From NCBI RefSeq assembly GCF_031085165.1, contig NZ_JAVHTY010000006.1:108085-172084 (forward strand): a stretch of DNA of 64,000 nt, given 5' to 3'. Shown here in pieces: positions 19,931 to 29,952 of the stretch (the stretch's first letter is position 1; each line of letters opens with the position of its first letter). The notes beneath the pieces were generated by a model that did not search any database, had not been told where the DNA came from, and worked only from the letters and a program-made list of their open reading frames with translations. Both the position numbers and the translations under genes were made by a program. The stretch comes from Pseudomonas sp. 102515 (GTDB lineage Bacteria > Pseudomonadota > Gammaproteobacteria > Pseudomonadales > Pseudomonadaceae).

Positions 19931-22114
19931 ATGGTCGCGAAATGCCGTCCCCTTGCCCTTGTCATCCTGTCGGCCGCCGCGCTGACCAGTCTTCCCCAAG
20001 CGGCGCTCGCGCTCGGCCTGGGGGGCATTACCCTGCAGTCTGCTCTCAACGAGCCCCTGCGCGCGCGGATCGAGCTGGTCAATATCGGCGATGCCGATGC
20101 TGGGGACTTCCGCATCCACCTGGCGGCGAACGAGGCGTTCGCCCAGGCCGGGGTGGATCGCACCCAGTTCCTCGATGACCTGGTATTCACCCCGCACCTG
20201 CGCACGGCGGCGGGCAGCTACATCGAAGTCACCTCCCGTCGCTCCCTGGTCGAGCCCTATCTGGGCTTCATCGTCCAGCTGGAACAGCCGGGCGGCAAGC
20301 AGCTGCGCGAATTCACCCTGCTGGTGGATCCGCCGCGCAGCGGCGGCGCGCCCAGCAGCGTCGCCGGTACGGCGCCTGCGCGTGTCGAGGCTGCGTCCGC
20401 TCGCGCCGCCGCTCCAGCCCCTGTCCCAGTGGCACGGCAAGCCGTGTCTGTGCCGCGCCAGGCACTGGCACCCTCGCCAGACCTGACCGCCGGGGAGGGC
20501 GTCTACCAGACGCGTCCCAAGGACACCCTCTGGAGTATCGCCAAGCGCCTGGGGCCAATGGCCAATCGATCGGCCGAGCAGCTCGTGGCCGATCTGTTCG
20601 CCCTTAATCCGGCGTCCTTCGCCAATAACGATCCCGGGCGACTCAAGGCCGGTCAGCGCTTGCGTCTGCCCGCGGGGGTCAGCGAGCCTGCGCCGCGGCA
20701 GCCGGTGGTGGCGAAAAGCGCACCGCCGCCTGCGCCCACGCCGACACCCACCGTACCGGTGGCTGGCGTGCCTGCACCGGTGTCGGTTGCCTCGGCCGCT
20801 CCCGCGCCGGCGCCTGTAGCGGATTCGACTACGCCACCTACGGCCGCTCCTCAGTCGGCCGGAAGCTCTGCCGAAGACACCAAGCCGCTGCTGGTGACGC
20901 AGGATCTCGGGCGTCAGGTCGGCGATCTGGAAGGCCAGCTGACCCAGCTGCAGGAGCGTTACGACGCGCTGCTGGCACAGAAAGAGGTGATGATCGAGCA
21001 GCTCCAGCAGGACCGTGAAGGTCTGCAGCAGCAACTGAAGCAGGCGCGTTCGGTGGCTCTGGCCACGCCGACGCCCGCACCCGCGACGCCGGCAACCGAA
21101 AGCCCCGCCGCTCCAGCGCCACCTGTCGCCTCCACTCCTGCCGCGGGTAGCACCGACGAGGGTCTGTTGTCGTTGCGCTCGCTGTTGTTGGCGGGTGGCG
21201 CGGCCCTGCTGGCCCTGGCCGGTGTGCTCTGGTGGCGTCGGCGGCAGGCGGAAGACGTCGCCCTCGATGACGCGGATGAAGTCGAGAGCGTCGAGATGGT
21301 CGAGCCCTTGCCTGAGCCTGTGCTGGTCGCTACCCAGCCGGAGGTCGCCAAGACCAGGGCCCAGCCTGCGGCCGTTGCCGCCAGCCCGGCGCCGGTCGAC
21401 GACCATGCTGGTCGTGCGGAGATCTACATCGCCTATGGCCGCTATGGCCAGGCGCGGGAAGTGCTGGAAAGCGGCTTGGCCGAAGATGATCGGCGCCAGG
21501 ACCTGCGGCTGCTGCTGCTCCGGGTACTGGCCACCCTGGGCGAGGCTCCGGCATTCAGAGAACACGAGCAGCGTTTTCTGGCGCTGGGGGGCGTGGCGGC
21601 GAGTCTGGCGGTGCTGCATGCCCAGTTTCCCGGGATGTCCGCCGATCCGGTGGAGCCTCTGCTGGAGGGCGATCTTGATCTCGACCTGCCAGCCTTCGAT
21701 GCGCCGGCCAGCGAATGGTCGGCGGAATTGCAGTTCGCCGAGCCGGCGGTACCTGCGCCGGTGACCGAAGAGCACTACGATCTGGATCTGGCGGATCTGA
21801 GTCTCGATGAAGCCATCGCCCTGACCGAAGAGCTGGATGCCGATTCCGGGTGGAAGCAGGTCGATGCCTTGGAAGTCAGCATCGAGGACGACTTTCCCGA
21901 CGGCCTGGGCGAGTTGCCGGCGGTCATGGAGCTGGACCTGAGTCTCGACGAGCACTTCATGGCTGACACCATTGCCCGGCGTTTCGCCGAGGCCGAGGCC
22001 TGTCTCGACCAGGGCGATGTCCAGCACGCCACCTCGCTGTTGCAGGAAATCGTCAGCGAAGGCAGCGACAGTCAGCGCGAGCGGGCCGAGATCCTGCTGT
22101 CCCGCATCGCCTGA
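19931..22114 (+). CDS. FimV/HubP-like LysM membrane protein
   Basis: The product is 727 residues. A signal peptide (1-28, ending ALA) precedes a FimV N-terminal domain (about 29-140: LGGITLQSALNEPLRARIEL). A LysM peptidoglycan-binding module (about 190-250) has TRPKDTLWSIAKRLG. Pro/Ala-rich linkers flank a coiled coil (about 325-375). One transmembrane helix (about 416-435) ends in WWRRR. The cytoplasmic acidic tail finishes with the FimV TPR-type element (AEACLDQGDVQHATSLLQEI). FimV proteins organise the cell pole and type IV pili. It is shorter than true FimV (about 900), so it is probably a paralogue. Its stop abuts plpD with no gap. Confidence 0.88.
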   Translation: MVAKCRPLALVILSAAALTSLPQAALALGLGGITLQSALNEPLRARIELVNIGDADAGDFRIHLAANEAFAQAGVDRTQFLDDLVFTPHLRTAAGSYIEVTSRRSLVEPYLGFIVQLEQPGGKQLREFTLLVDPPRSGGAPSSVAGTAPARVEAASARAAAPAPVPVARQAVSVPRQALAPSPDLTAGEGVYQTRPKDTLWSIAKRLGPMANRSAEQLVADLFALNPASFANNDPGRLKAGQRLRLPAGVSEPAPRQPVVAKSAPPPAPTPTPTVPVAGVPAPVSVASAAPAPAPVADSTTPPTAAPQSAGSSAEDTKPLLVTQDLGRQVGDLEGQLTQLQERYDALLAQKEVMIEQLQQDREGLQQQLKQARSVALATPTPAPATPATESPAAPAPPVASTPAAGSTDEGLLSLRSLLLAGGAALLALAGVLWWRRRQAEDVALDDADEVESVEMVEPLPEPVLVATQPEVAKTRAQPAAVAASPAPVDDHAGRAEIYIAYGRYGQAREVLESGLAEDDRRQDLRLLLLRVLATLGEAPAFREHEQRFLALGGVAASLAVLHAQFPGMSADPVEPLLEGDLDLDLPAFDAPASEWSAELQFAEPAVPAPVTEEHYDLDLADLSLDEAIALTEELDADSGWKQVDALEVSIEDDFPDGLGELPAVMELDLSLDEHFMADTIARRFAEAEACLDQGDVQHATSLLQEIVSEGSDSQRERAEILLSRIA

Positions 22115-24313
22115 TCAGAAGCTGTTGCCCAGGTTGATGTAGAAGGCGTGCTCGCCCTGGTCGCTCAGGCCATAGGTGAACCTGAGCGGTCCCAGCGGCG
22201 TGTCCAGCCCGAGGAACAGGCTGGCGGCACTGATGTTGCCGCTGTCGTAATCGTCATCCCGATTCCAGATGCGTCCCTGTTCCAGGCTACCGCCCAGATA
22301 GACCGGGGTATCCAGCGGGAACAGCGAGCGCTGCGTGAGCTGGTGGTAGTAGATCAGCCGCGCCAGGCCGTAGTTCTGCCCGGACAGGGCATCCTGCCGA
22401 TAGCCCGAGAGCTGCCAGGCACCCCCCAGCAGGAAGCTGCTGGTTACCACGTTGGTGTCGCTGTCCGTCGACAGGGTGCGCCCCAGGCCGCCCCCCAGCA
22501 CGAAGGTGTTGTAGCCATAGCTGAGCGCCTTGTTCAGGTGCAGGTCCAGCTGACGGTAGCGCGAATCCGAACCCAGGCTCGGATCGAACTGCTTGAGTGT
22601 CAACGCCAGGTCCTGGCCCTCCCGCGGGAAGTTCACGTCGTCCAGATCGTCCAGCGAATAGCGCAACTCGTAGAAGCCTTCGGTAAAGGCTTCCTCCGGC
22701 GTGTCGCGCGGTCCCACATGCACCTTGGTACTGCCCCAGTCGTGGCCGATACCCAGGCGCACCTCGGCCTTGTTGCCGATCTGCCGGCCCACATTGAGGC
22801 CGAAGCCATAGCGCTCACGCCGGTATTCGGCGATGGGATCGTTGCGCTCCAGTTGCTCGATGTTTCTTGCCTCGCCGCCGAGGTAGGGGGCGATGAAGTA
22901 GCGCGAGCCGACATCCAATGGCTGATAGAACTCGCTGTAGAGTTCCTGGTGATCGCCGATCTGCACCCGCGTCAGCCATTCGCCACCCAGGCGGTTGAGG
23001 CCGTTGATGCGATAGCTGGCACCGAAGTTGAAGGCGCTGTCGCCTCGCAGGTCATCCGACAGATTCAGGCCCAGCCGCAGGAAGTCCGTGCCGCTGCGCT
23101 TGCCGCGGGCGTAGATCACCAGCACGTTGTCGCCGGGACCATCCCGGCGGATGCGGTATTCCACCTGATCGAAGTAATCCAGGCCATAGAGGGTGCTCAT
23201 GTCGTCCTGCAGGCGCTCGACATTGAGGGGTTCGCCCAAGCGCTGGCGGATGTAGTGACGAATGACCTCGTCTTCGACCTTGGAGTCGTTCTCGATGCGA
23301 ATGGCATCGATGATCGGCGTGCGGCTGCTGGGGGTGCGAGCTGCTGCCACGGCCGAGGAGCGCTCGCTTTTCGAGTCCTTGCGCAGCACCGCCAGTTCGC
23401 TCGCCATGGCCATGGTCGCCCGATAGCCGGCATCGATCAGCGCCTTGGCCTCGCTGAAGTCGGCGCTGGTATAGCTGGCCAGTGGCGGCTGGATCAGCAG
23501 GTCCTGCTTGCCCAGGGTCGCCAGTTGCGCCTGGGAGTTGTTGCGGGTCATCAGGGTGGTGGACTGATTGAGCACGTCCAGTACCGTGGTCAGGTCCTTG
23601 CGCTTGAGCAGCGGGGTACCGATGTCGACCACCACCACCCGCTGCGCGCCCATGTCCCGCGCCACGTCGATGGGGATGTTGTCGACCATGCCGCCATCCA
23701 CCAGCAGCCGGCCGTCGATCTCCACCGGTGCGAACACCGCCGGAATCGACATGCTGGCGCGGATGGCCCGGGGCAGATGGCCGTGATCGAACACCACCTT
23801 CTCGCCGGTGGTGATGTCCGTGGCCACGGCGCGGAAGGGGATGGCCAACTGGTTGAAATCCCGGGTATCGCTGGTGTGTACGAACAGCTTTTCCAGCATC
23901 ATCCCCAGGTTCTGGCCCTGGATCACCCCGATGGGCAGGCCCAGGGTGCCATCGTCGCGAAAGCTGAGTTTCTGCTTGACCAGGAAATCCCGGTCATCCT
24001 GCTTGCGCCGAAAGGGCACGTCCTTGCGTGGCGGCTGGTCGGAGAGCACCTGGCCCCAGTCCATTTCCAGGGCAATGCGTTCCAACTCTTCCGCGCTGTA
24101 GCCGGCGGCATAGAGACCACCAATCACCGCACCCATGCTGGTGCCGGCGATGGCGTCGACCTGGATACCCTGTTCTTCCAGGGCCTTCAGCACGCCGATA
24201 TGCGCCAGGCCCCGGGCAGCACCACCAGACAGCACCAGGCCGATTTTGGGCGGCGGTGCACTCCAGGCCAGGGCGGACAGGAGAAGGCAGGCTACCAGCA
24301 GCAACAGGCGCAT
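22115..24313 (-). CDS. plpD: Patatin-like phospholipase autotransporter (type Vd, PlpD-like)
   Basis: The product is 732 residues. A signal peptide (1-19) precedes a patatin domain (about 22-230) with the oxyanion motif SGGAARGLAH, nucleophile motif GTSMG and the catalytic DGG in LLVDGGMVDN. A linker and one POTRA domain (about 330-400: IDAIRIENDSKVEDEVIRHY) lead to a 16-strand outer-membrane barrel that ends in the BAM-type terminal Phe (INLGNSF). PlpD of P. aeruginosa has the same order and is a phospholipase A1. The ATG at 24313 gives a compact signal peptide; a GTG at 24325 would add four residues. Convergent with the FimV-like gene, sharing no spacer. Confidence 0.93.
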   Translation of the reverse strand: MRLLLLVACLLLSALAWSAPPPKIGLVLSGGAARGLAHIGVLKALEEQGIQVDAIAGTSMGAVIGGLYAAGYSAEELERIALEMDWGQVLSDQPPRKDVPFRRKQDDRDFLVKQKLSFRDDGTLGLPIGVIQGQNLGMMLEKLFVHTSDTRDFNQLAIPFRAVATDITTGEKVVFDHGHLPRAIRASMSIPAVFAPVEIDGRLLVDGGMVDNIPIDVARDMGAQRVVVVDIGTPLLKRKDLTTVLDVLNQSTTLMTRNNSQAQLATLGKQDLLIQPPLASYTSADFSEAKALIDAGYRATMAMASELAVLRKDSKSERSSAVAAARTPSSRTPIIDAIRIENDSKVEDEVIRHYIRQRLGEPLNVERLQDDMSTLYGLDYFDQVEYRIRRDGPGDNVLVIYARGKRSGTDFLRLGLNLSDDLRGDSAFNFGASYRINGLNRLGGEWLTRVQIGDHQELYSEFYQPLDVGSRYFIAPYLGGEARNIEQLERNDPIAEYRRERYGFGLNVGRQIGNKAEVRLGIGHDWGSTKVHVGPRDTPEEAFTEGFYELRYSLDDLDDVNFPREGQDLALTLKQFDPSLGSDSRYRQLDLHLNKALSYGYNTFVLGGGLGRTLSTDSDTNVVTSSFLLGGAWQLSGYRQDALSGQNYGLARLIYYHQLTQRSLFPLDTPVYLGGSLEQGRIWNRDDDYDSGNISAASLFLGLDTPLGPLRFTYGLSDQGEHAFYINLGNSF

Positions 24314-24384
24314 AGGACGGACCACATGGCGGACGGGATCGGGGGCTGCGTATTATAGGGAGCCCAGGCCTTGCGAGGTGTACC

Positions 24385-24705
24385 GTGGCGGACGCCAGAC
24401 CCTACATTACGATCCACTACTGCACCCAGTGCCAATGGCTGCTGCGTTCGGGCTGGCTCGCCCAGGAGCTGCTCAGCACCTTCGGTACCGATCTGGGTGG
24501 GGTGACGTTGCTGCCGGGAACCGGTGGCGTGTTCGAGATTGCCTGTGGCGGGGAGGTGCTCTGGGAGCGGAAGAGGGATGGCGGCTTTCCCGACGCCAGG
24601 GCGCTGAAGAACCGGGTCAGGAACCTGCTGTTTCCGGAGCGCGATCTGGGGCACAGCGAAGGACAGCGGCGCGAAGGGGAAGGTGGCGCCCCCGAAGGGG
24701 CGTGA
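24385..24705 (+). CDS. SelT/SelW/SelH-family thioredoxin-like protein
   Basis: The product is 106 residues of the Rdx family. ITIHYCTQCQWLLRSGWLAQ (about 8-27) is the beta-alpha unit with a CxxC redox motif in place of the CxxU of eukaryotic selenoproteins. GTGGVFEIACGGEVLWERK and GGFPDARALKNRVRN complete the family pattern. A redox role is likely, but the substrate is unknown. Translation starts at GTG 24385, after GCGAGGTGTACC. The last 20 residues are Gly/Glu-rich and not conserved. It diverges from plpD and converges with cspD, whose stop lies two bases beyond its own. Confidence 0.88.
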   Translation: MADARPYITIHYCTQCQWLLRSGWLAQELLSTFGTDLGGVTLLPGTGGVFEIACGGEVLWERKRDGGFPDARALKNRVRNLLFPERDLGHSEGQRREGEGGAPEGA

Positions 24706-24707
24706 GA

Positions 24708-24983
24708 TCAGGCTTCCGTACTGACCGTATCCCGCACATCGAGGGTGTTGGTGGCCGGCGCAGCGGCGGGTGCGCTCACTTCGGCCGCGCGAATCTCGAC
24801 GGCGTGCAAGCCCTTGGGACCCTGAACGATATTGAAGTTGACCGCCTGGCCCGCCTTCAGTGTGCGGTAACCGTCCATCTGAATGGCCGAGTAATGAGCG
24901 AATAGGTCTTCATCACTGTTATCTGCAACGATGAAGCCATATCCTTTGGCGTTGTTGAACCATTTGACCTTGCCACTGAGCAT
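24708..24983 (-). CDS. cspD: Cold-shock-domain protein (CspD-like)
   Basis: The product is 91 residues. One cold-shock domain (1-67) has both RNA/ssDNA-binding motifs: KGYGFIVADN (RNP1 variant) and DLFAHYSAI (RNP2). The tail of about 24 residues is Ala/Pro-rich. CspD in enterobacteria inhibits replication in stationary phase and also lies beside clpS-clpA, as here. The ATG at 24983 follows AGGGAGCCGGT. A longer upstream reading was rejected because the domain starts with MLSGKVKWFN. It is divergent from clpS across 221 bases. Confidence 0.92.
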   Translation of the reverse strand: MLSGKVKWFNNAKGYGFIVADNSDEDLFAHYSAIQMDGYRTLKAGQAVNFNIVQGPKGLHAVEIRAAEVSAPAAAPATNTLDVRDTVSTEA

Positions 24984-25204
24984 ACCGGCTCCCTCTGCAA
25001 AGGACTCCAAGCCTGGAGTATCATTCGACTACAGTTCCAGTGAATCCACACAGACGCCACTACAACGGAACGCTTGGTACCTCGTCGGGTACAGGATGTT
25101 TGTAACACCCTTTCAGCCTTAGTCAAGGCGAGGCAATAGGCGGCTGAGACGTGGATCAAGCTCTTTTTTCCTGCTATTCATCCCGTAATTCGGAATCGAT
25201 CAGA

Positions 25205-25561
25205 ATGCGTGTAATCGACCCCATCCGACTGGCGGCGGACGACAACGAACATCAGGACGGCGACAACGGCGGCCTGGCGGTGCAGGAGGCAAAACCTGCG
25301 CTAAAACGGCCAGCCAGATACCGAGTTCTGATGTATAACGATGACTACACCCCGATGGAGTTCGTCGTCGAGGTCCTGGAACGGTACTTCAGCATGAACC
25401 GCGAAGCGGCTACCCAGGTGATGCTCACCGTGCACACTCAGGGAAAGGCCGTCTGCGGAACATTTACTCGCGATGTCGCTGAAACCAAGGCCATGCAAGT
25501 CAATCAATATGCCAGGGAGTGCAACCACCCGCTGCTGTGTGAAATCGAAATCGAAAGTTAG
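25205..25561 (+). CDS. clpS: ClpS, N-end-rule adaptor for ClpAP
   Basis: The product is 118 residues. ClpS binds proteins with Leu, Phe, Tyr or Trp at the N-terminus and hands them to ClpA. The disordered N-terminal extension (1-38) precedes the folded domain with [20 protein letters not shown], where the Asn-Asp-Asp forms the N-degron pocket, and [20 protein letters not shown], with the pocket His. The upstream reading has no ribosome binding site. It is followed 48 bases later by clpA in the same direction. Confidence 0.94.
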   Translation: MRVIDPIRLAADDNEHQDGDNGGLAVQEAKPALKRPARYRVLMYNDDYTPMEFVVEVLERYFSMNREAATQVMLTVHTQGKAVCGTFTRDVAETKAMQVNQYARECNHPLLCEIEIES

Positions 25562-25609
25562 ATCTGTGCTGCTTGGGCTACTGTGCTGCTTGGGCTATGA
25601 GGTGAAGCT

Positions 25610-27880
25610 ATGTTGAATCGTGAGCTCGAAGTCACCCTGAATCTCGCCTTCAAGGAGGCGAGGACGAAGCGTCATGAATTCATGACCGTTGAGCACCTCC
25701 TGCTGGCGCTGCTGGACAATGAAGCGGCGGCCACCGTGTTGAGAGCCTGCGGTGCCAACATCGATCGCCTGCGGCGCGATCTGTTGGAATTCATAGACTC
25801 CACCACCCCCCTGATCCCACAGCAGGACGACGAGCGCGAAACCCAGCCGACGCTGGGTTTCCAGCGTGTCCTCCAGCGTGCGGTTTTCCACGTGCAAAGC
25901 TCGGGCAAGCGCGAAGTGACCGGGGCCAACGTCCTGGTCGCCATCTTCAGCGAGCAGGAAAGTCAGGCGGTGTTCCTGCTCAAGCAGCAGAGCGTGGCGC
26001 GGATCGACGTCGTCAATTTCATCGCGCATGGCATCTCCAAGGTGCCAGGGGCCGCACCCGAAGCCGAGCAGGATCAGGATGCCGCCGAGGAGGAGGGTGC
26101 CGAACCCAGTTCCTCCAACAATCCGCTCGAAGCCTACGCCAGTAACCTCAACGAGCAGGCCCGTCAGGGTCGTATCGATCCACTGGTGGGACGCGAGCAG
26201 GAAGTCGAGCGCGTAGCCCAGATTCTCGCCCGGCGCCGCAAGAACAATCCGCTGCTGGTGGGTGAGGCCGGCGTCGGCAAGACCGCCATCGCCGAAGGCC
26301 TGGCCAAGCGCATCGTCGATGGTCAGGTACCCGACCTGCTGGCCGACAGCGTGGTCTATTCCCTCGATCTTGGCGCGCTACTGGCCGGTACCAAATACCG
26401 CGGCGATTTCGAAAAGAGATTCAAGGCCCTGCTGGCCGAGTTGAAGAAGCGGCCCCATGCCGTGCTCTTCATCGACGAGATCCATACCATCATCGGTGCC
26501 GGCGCGGCCTCGGGCGGGGTGATGGATGCCTCCAACCTGCTCAAGCCGCTACTGTCCTCCGGGGAGATCCGCTGCATCGGCTCGACCACCTTCCAGGAAT
26601 TCCGTGGCATCTTCGAGAAGGACCGGGCGCTGGCGCGGCGCTTCCAGAAGGTCGACGTGGTCGAGCCCTCGGTGGATGACACCTACGGCATCCTGCGTGG
26701 CCTCAAGGGGCGCTTCGAACAGCATCACCATATCGAGTACACCGACGAGGCGCTGCGTGCTGCAGCCGAGCTGGCTGCGCGCTACATCAACGACCGGCAC
26801 ATGCCCGACAAGGCCATCGACGTCATCGACGAAGCCGGTGCCTATCAGCGCCTGCAGCCCGAAGACCGTCGTGCCGAGCGCATCGACGTGCAACAGGTCG
26901 AAGACATCGTCGCCAAGATCGCGCGGATCCCCCCGAAGACCGTCAACAGTTCCGACAAGGAGCTGCTGCGCAACCTGGAGCGCGACCTCAAGCTGACCGT
27001 CTTCGGTCAGGACCTGGCCATCGAGTCCCTGTCCACCGCCATCAAGCTGTCCCGTGCCGGGCTGAAATCACCGGACAAGCCGGTTGGTTCCTTCCTCTTC
27101 GCCGGTCCTACGGGCGTGGGCAAGACCGAAGTGGCCCGGCAGCTGGCCAAGGCCATGGGCGTCGAGCTGGTGCGCTTCGACATGTCCGAGTACATGGAGC
27201 GGCATACCGTGTCTCGCCTGATCGGTGCGCCTCCTGGCTATGTCGGTTTCGACCAGGGTGGTCTGCTGACCGAAGCCATCACCAAGACGCCGCACTGCGT
27301 CCTGCTGCTCGATGAGATCGAGAAGGCTCACCCCGAGGTGTTCAACCTGCTGCTGCAGGTCATGGACCATGGCACCCTGACGGACAACAACGGGCGCAAG
27401 GCCGACTTCCGCAACGTGATCCTGATCCTGACCACCAACGCCGGCGCCGAAACCGCGTCCCGTGCCTCCATCGGCTTCACGCTGCAGGATCACACCACGG
27501 ATGCCATGGAAGTCATCAAGAAGAGCTTCACGCCCGAGTTCCGCAACCGTCTGGATACCATCATCCAGTTCGGCCGCCTGAGCACGGAAGTCATCAAGAG
27601 CATCGTCGACAAGTTCCTCACCGAACTCCAGGCGCAGCTCGAAGACAAGCGTGTCCAGCTCGAAGTCACCGATACGGCCCGTAGCTGGCTGGCAGAGCGC
27701 GGCTACGACGTACAGATGGGTGCCCGCCCCATGGCGCGCCTCATCCAGGACAAGATCAAGCGGCCGCTGGCGGAGCAGATCCTGTTCGGGGACCTGGCCG
27801 ACCATGGTGGTATCGTCCATATCGACGCGGTGAACGACGAGCTGGAATTCGAGTTCGAGACCACGGCCGAACCTGCCTGA
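25610..27880 (+). CDS. clpA: ClpA, AAA+ unfoldase of the ClpAP protease
   Basis: The product is 756 residues, the normal ClpA length. The N-domain (1-145) binds ClpS. The first AAA+ module has [13 protein letters not shown] and [12 protein letters not shown]. The second has [18 protein letters not shown] and [25 protein letters not shown] is the loop that docks to ClpP. The acidic Glu/Ala linker near 150-170 follows the N-domain. With clpS, bpt and aat in the same locus, the complete N-degron system (tagging, recognition, unfolding) is encoded within 4.6 kb. A 43-bp palindromic terminator closes the gene. Confidence 0.97.
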   Translation: MLNRELEVTLNLAFKEARTKRHEFMTVEHLLLALLDNEAAATVLRACGANIDRLRRDLLEFIDSTTPLIPQQDDERETQPTLGFQRVLQRAVFHVQSSGKREVTGANVLVAIFSEQESQAVFLLKQQSVARIDVVNFIAHGISKVPGAAPEAEQDQDAAEEEGAEPSSSNNPLEAYASNLNEQARQGRIDPLVGREQEVERVAQILARRRKNNPLLVGEAGVGKTAIAEGLAKRIVDGQVPDLLADSVVYSLDLGALLAGTKYRGDFEKRFKALLAELKKRPHAVLFIDEIHTIIGAGAASGGVMDASNLLKPLLSSGEIRCIGSTTFQEFRGIFEKDRALARRFQKVDVVEPSVDDTYGILRGLKGRFEQHHHIEYTDEALRAAAELAARYINDRHMPDKAIDVIDEAGAYQRLQPEDRRAERIDVQQVEDIVAKIARIPPKTVNSSDKELLRNLERDLKLTVFGQDLAIESLSTAIKLSRAGLKSPDKPVGSFLFAGPTGVGKTEVARQLAKAMGVELVRFDMSEYMERHTVSRLIGAPPGYVGFDQGGLLTEAITKTPHCVLLLDEIEKAHPEVFNLLLQVMDHGTLTDNNGRKADFRNVILILTTNAGAETASRASIGFTLQDHTTDAMEVIKKSFTPEFRNRLDTIIQFGRLSTEVIKSIVDKFLTELQAQLEDKRVQLEVTDTARSWLAERGYDVQMGARPMARLIQDKIKRPLAEQILFGDLADHGGIVHIDAVNDELEFEFETTAEPA

Positions 27881-27901
27881 GGGCAGGTCGCGATTGACAA
27901 T

Positions 27902-27944
27902 CGCTCATGAAAAAGCCCGGCATTGCCGGGCTTTTTCATGAGCG
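27902..27944. terminator. Bidirectional terminator between clpA and infA
   Basis: The arms 27902-27922 and 27924-27944 are perfect 21-bp inverted repeats around one base, with core GCCCGGCA/TGCCGGGC and flanking A5/T5 runs. It can end both clpA (+) and infA (-) transcripts. Confidence 0.93.
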
Positions 27945-27951
27945 GATTCGC

Positions 27952-28170
27952 TTAACGCGCGCGGTAAGTGATCCGGCCCTTGCTCAGATCATAAGGCGTC
28001 AGCTCCACGCGAACCTTGTCCCCCGTCAGGATGCGGATGTAGTTCTTACGCATCTTTCCGGAGATGTGCGCGGTGACGACGTGCCCGTTTTCCAACTCCA
28101 CGCGAAACATGGTGTTGGGCAGGGTGTCGACGACAGTACCTTCCATTTCGAAGCTGTCTTCTTTCGACAT
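27952..28170 (-). CDS. infA: Translation initiation factor IF-1
   Basis: The product is 72 residues, the exact family length. It is a single S1/OB-fold protein that binds the ribosomal A site during initiation. [40 protein letters not shown] and [20 protein letters not shown] cover the full domain. It is the last gene of the minus-strand run aat, bpt, infA. About 95 bases separate it from bpt and could hold a separate promoter. Confidence 0.98.
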
Positions 28171-28264
28171 ATATAGAAAAGCCCTCGGTGACAAGATAGG
28201 CCCAGAGCAGTCCGGGCGAAAAAGGCCCATATTCTGACAGAAATTCAGAAAAAGCGCTATTTCG

Positions 28265-28972
28265 TCAGGCCAGGGCGACCCAGCGCTGATTGACGAAGAG
28301 CTCGATGGGGCGATACTCGGTCTTATAGGACATCTTGCGACACCCTTTGATCCAGTAGCCGAGATAAACCGCATCGAGGCCGAGGCGGCGGGTTTCGGCG
28401 ATCTGCCAGAGGATGCCGAATACGCCCAGGCTGCGCTTTTCTTCGCTGGGGTCGTAGAAGGTGTAGACCGCCGACATGCCGTTGGGCAGCACATCGGTCA
28501 CCGCTATGCCGATCAGGCGGTCCTCGACGCGCATCTCGTAGAAGAAGGCGTAGGGCAGGTGGCTGACCAGAAAGGTGGAGAACTGGCCGCGACTCGGCGG
28601 GAACATGTCGCCGTCGGCGTGGCGTTCGCTGATATAGCGGGCGTATAGCTGATAGCGCTCTTCGGTGAAACCCGGGTCGCAGCGCGTGACCTTGATGTCG
28701 AGATTGCGCTTGAGTACGCGCGTCTGCTTGCGGCTGGGGCGAAAGCGAGCGACGGGGATGCGGGCGGGAACGCAGGCTTTGCAGAGCTGGCAGTGGGGGC
28801 GGTAGAGGTGATCGCCACTGCGGCGGAAGCCCAGTTCGGACAGCTCGGCGTAGATCTGGCCGTTCATGGGCTGCGAGGGGTCGAGAAACAGCGTGGTCGC
28901 CTGCTCGTTGGGCAGGTAACTGCAAGCGTGAGGCTGGGTTGCGTAAAACTTGAGTCTCGCCAGCTCGGTCAT
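28265..28972 (-). CDS. bpt: Aspartate/glutamate leucyltransferase (Bpt, N-degron tagging)
   Basis: The product is 235 residues of the ATE1-like family. It attaches Leu from leucyl-tRNA to proteins with N-terminal Asp or Glu, making them ClpS substrates. The N-terminal half has [18 protein letters not shown] and the Cys cluster [14 protein letters not shown]. The C-terminal GNAT-like half has [20 protein letters not shown] and [20 protein letters not shown]. It is 35 bases downstream of aat, the companion transferase for Lys/Arg N-termini. Confidence 0.95.
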
Positions 28973-29007
28973 GTCGAATCTCTACATAAGCCTGGCTTGA
29001 GTGTAAG

Positions 29008-29697
29008 TCACCCGCGGAAGGTAGGCCAGGCGGCCATGCTGGCCTGATCCAGGTATTTGGCCAGGTATTCGGCAAAGCGTTCCCGGGAGAGACTGCTCGC
29101 GCCGAGACTCTCCAGATGCGCGGTTTGCATCTGGCAGTCGATCATCACGAAGCCCCAGGCGGCCAGGTCCCGCACCAGGGTCACGAAGCCGATCTTGGAA
29201 GCGTTGTCGGCATGGCTGAACATGGACTCGCCAAAGAACAGCTTGCCCATGGCGATGCCATAGAGGCCGCCGACCAGCTGGTCGCCGTTCCACACTTCGA
29301 CGGAATGAGCCCAGCCCTGGGCGTGCAGTTCCTGGTAGGCCTGGCGCATCTCCACGGTGATCCAGGTGCCGTCGGCATCGCGTCGCGGACCGGCGCAGGC
29401 CTGGATCACCCTGGCGAAGGCCTGATCGTAGGTGACGCGCAGCGGCGTCTTGCGCAGGGTCTTCGCCAGGCTGCGGGAGACGTGCAGGTCCGGCGGGAAA
29501 AGTACCGTGCGGGGATCCGGCGACCACCAGAGCAAGGGCTGGCCGGCCTGGTACCAGGGAAAGCAGCCGTGACGATAGGCGCCGATCAGGCGTGCCGCGC
29601 TCAGGTCGCCTCCGATGGCCAGGAGGCCGTTGGGTTCGCGCAGCGCCTGCTGCAGGGGCGGGAAGTCAGGGCTTTCGCGGGTCAGCCATTTCACCAT
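29008..29697 (-). CDS. aat: Leucyl/phenylalanyl-tRNA-protein transferase
   Basis: The product is 229 residues. It adds Leu or Phe to N-terminal Lys or Arg, creating primary N-degrons. Diagnostic stretches are [60 protein letters not shown] and [18 protein letters not shown]; together they cover the two-lobed GNAT-type fold. It opens the minus-strand operon aat-bpt and lies divergent from ftsK. The ATG at 29697 matches the conserved [14 protein letters not shown] start. Confidence 0.97.
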   Translation of the reverse strand: MVKWLTRESPDFPPLQQALREPNGLLAIGGDLSAARLIGAYRHGCFPWYQAGQPLLWWSPDPRTVLFPPDLHVSRSLAKTLRKTPLRVTYDQAFARVIQACAGPRRDADGTWITVEMRQAYQELHAQGWAHSVEVWNGDQLVGGLYGIAMGKLFFGESMFSHADNASKIGFVTLVRDLAAWGFVMIDCQMQTAHLESLGASSLSRERFAEYLAKYLDQASMAAWPTFRG

Positions 29698-29952
29698 GGT
29701 AGGGGAGGGCGCCTTCTGATGAGTGGAGCCGAAGGGGTGCGGCTTGTGCGTAACGAGCTCAAGAAATCGTCATAACTCTTTGTCAGGACAACGAAAGAAT
29801 GCTCCAATGTTGTGCCTGAGGCGGTTCCGGTACGGCCGTCCGCTATCGTGCCATGTTTCGCCACGGGACTGTAGAAGCAGGGCCCGGGCGATCTAGAATG
29901 GCGCACTGTTTTTGATTCACGGTCACACGTTCCGTGTGCGGGAAAAGCGCGC

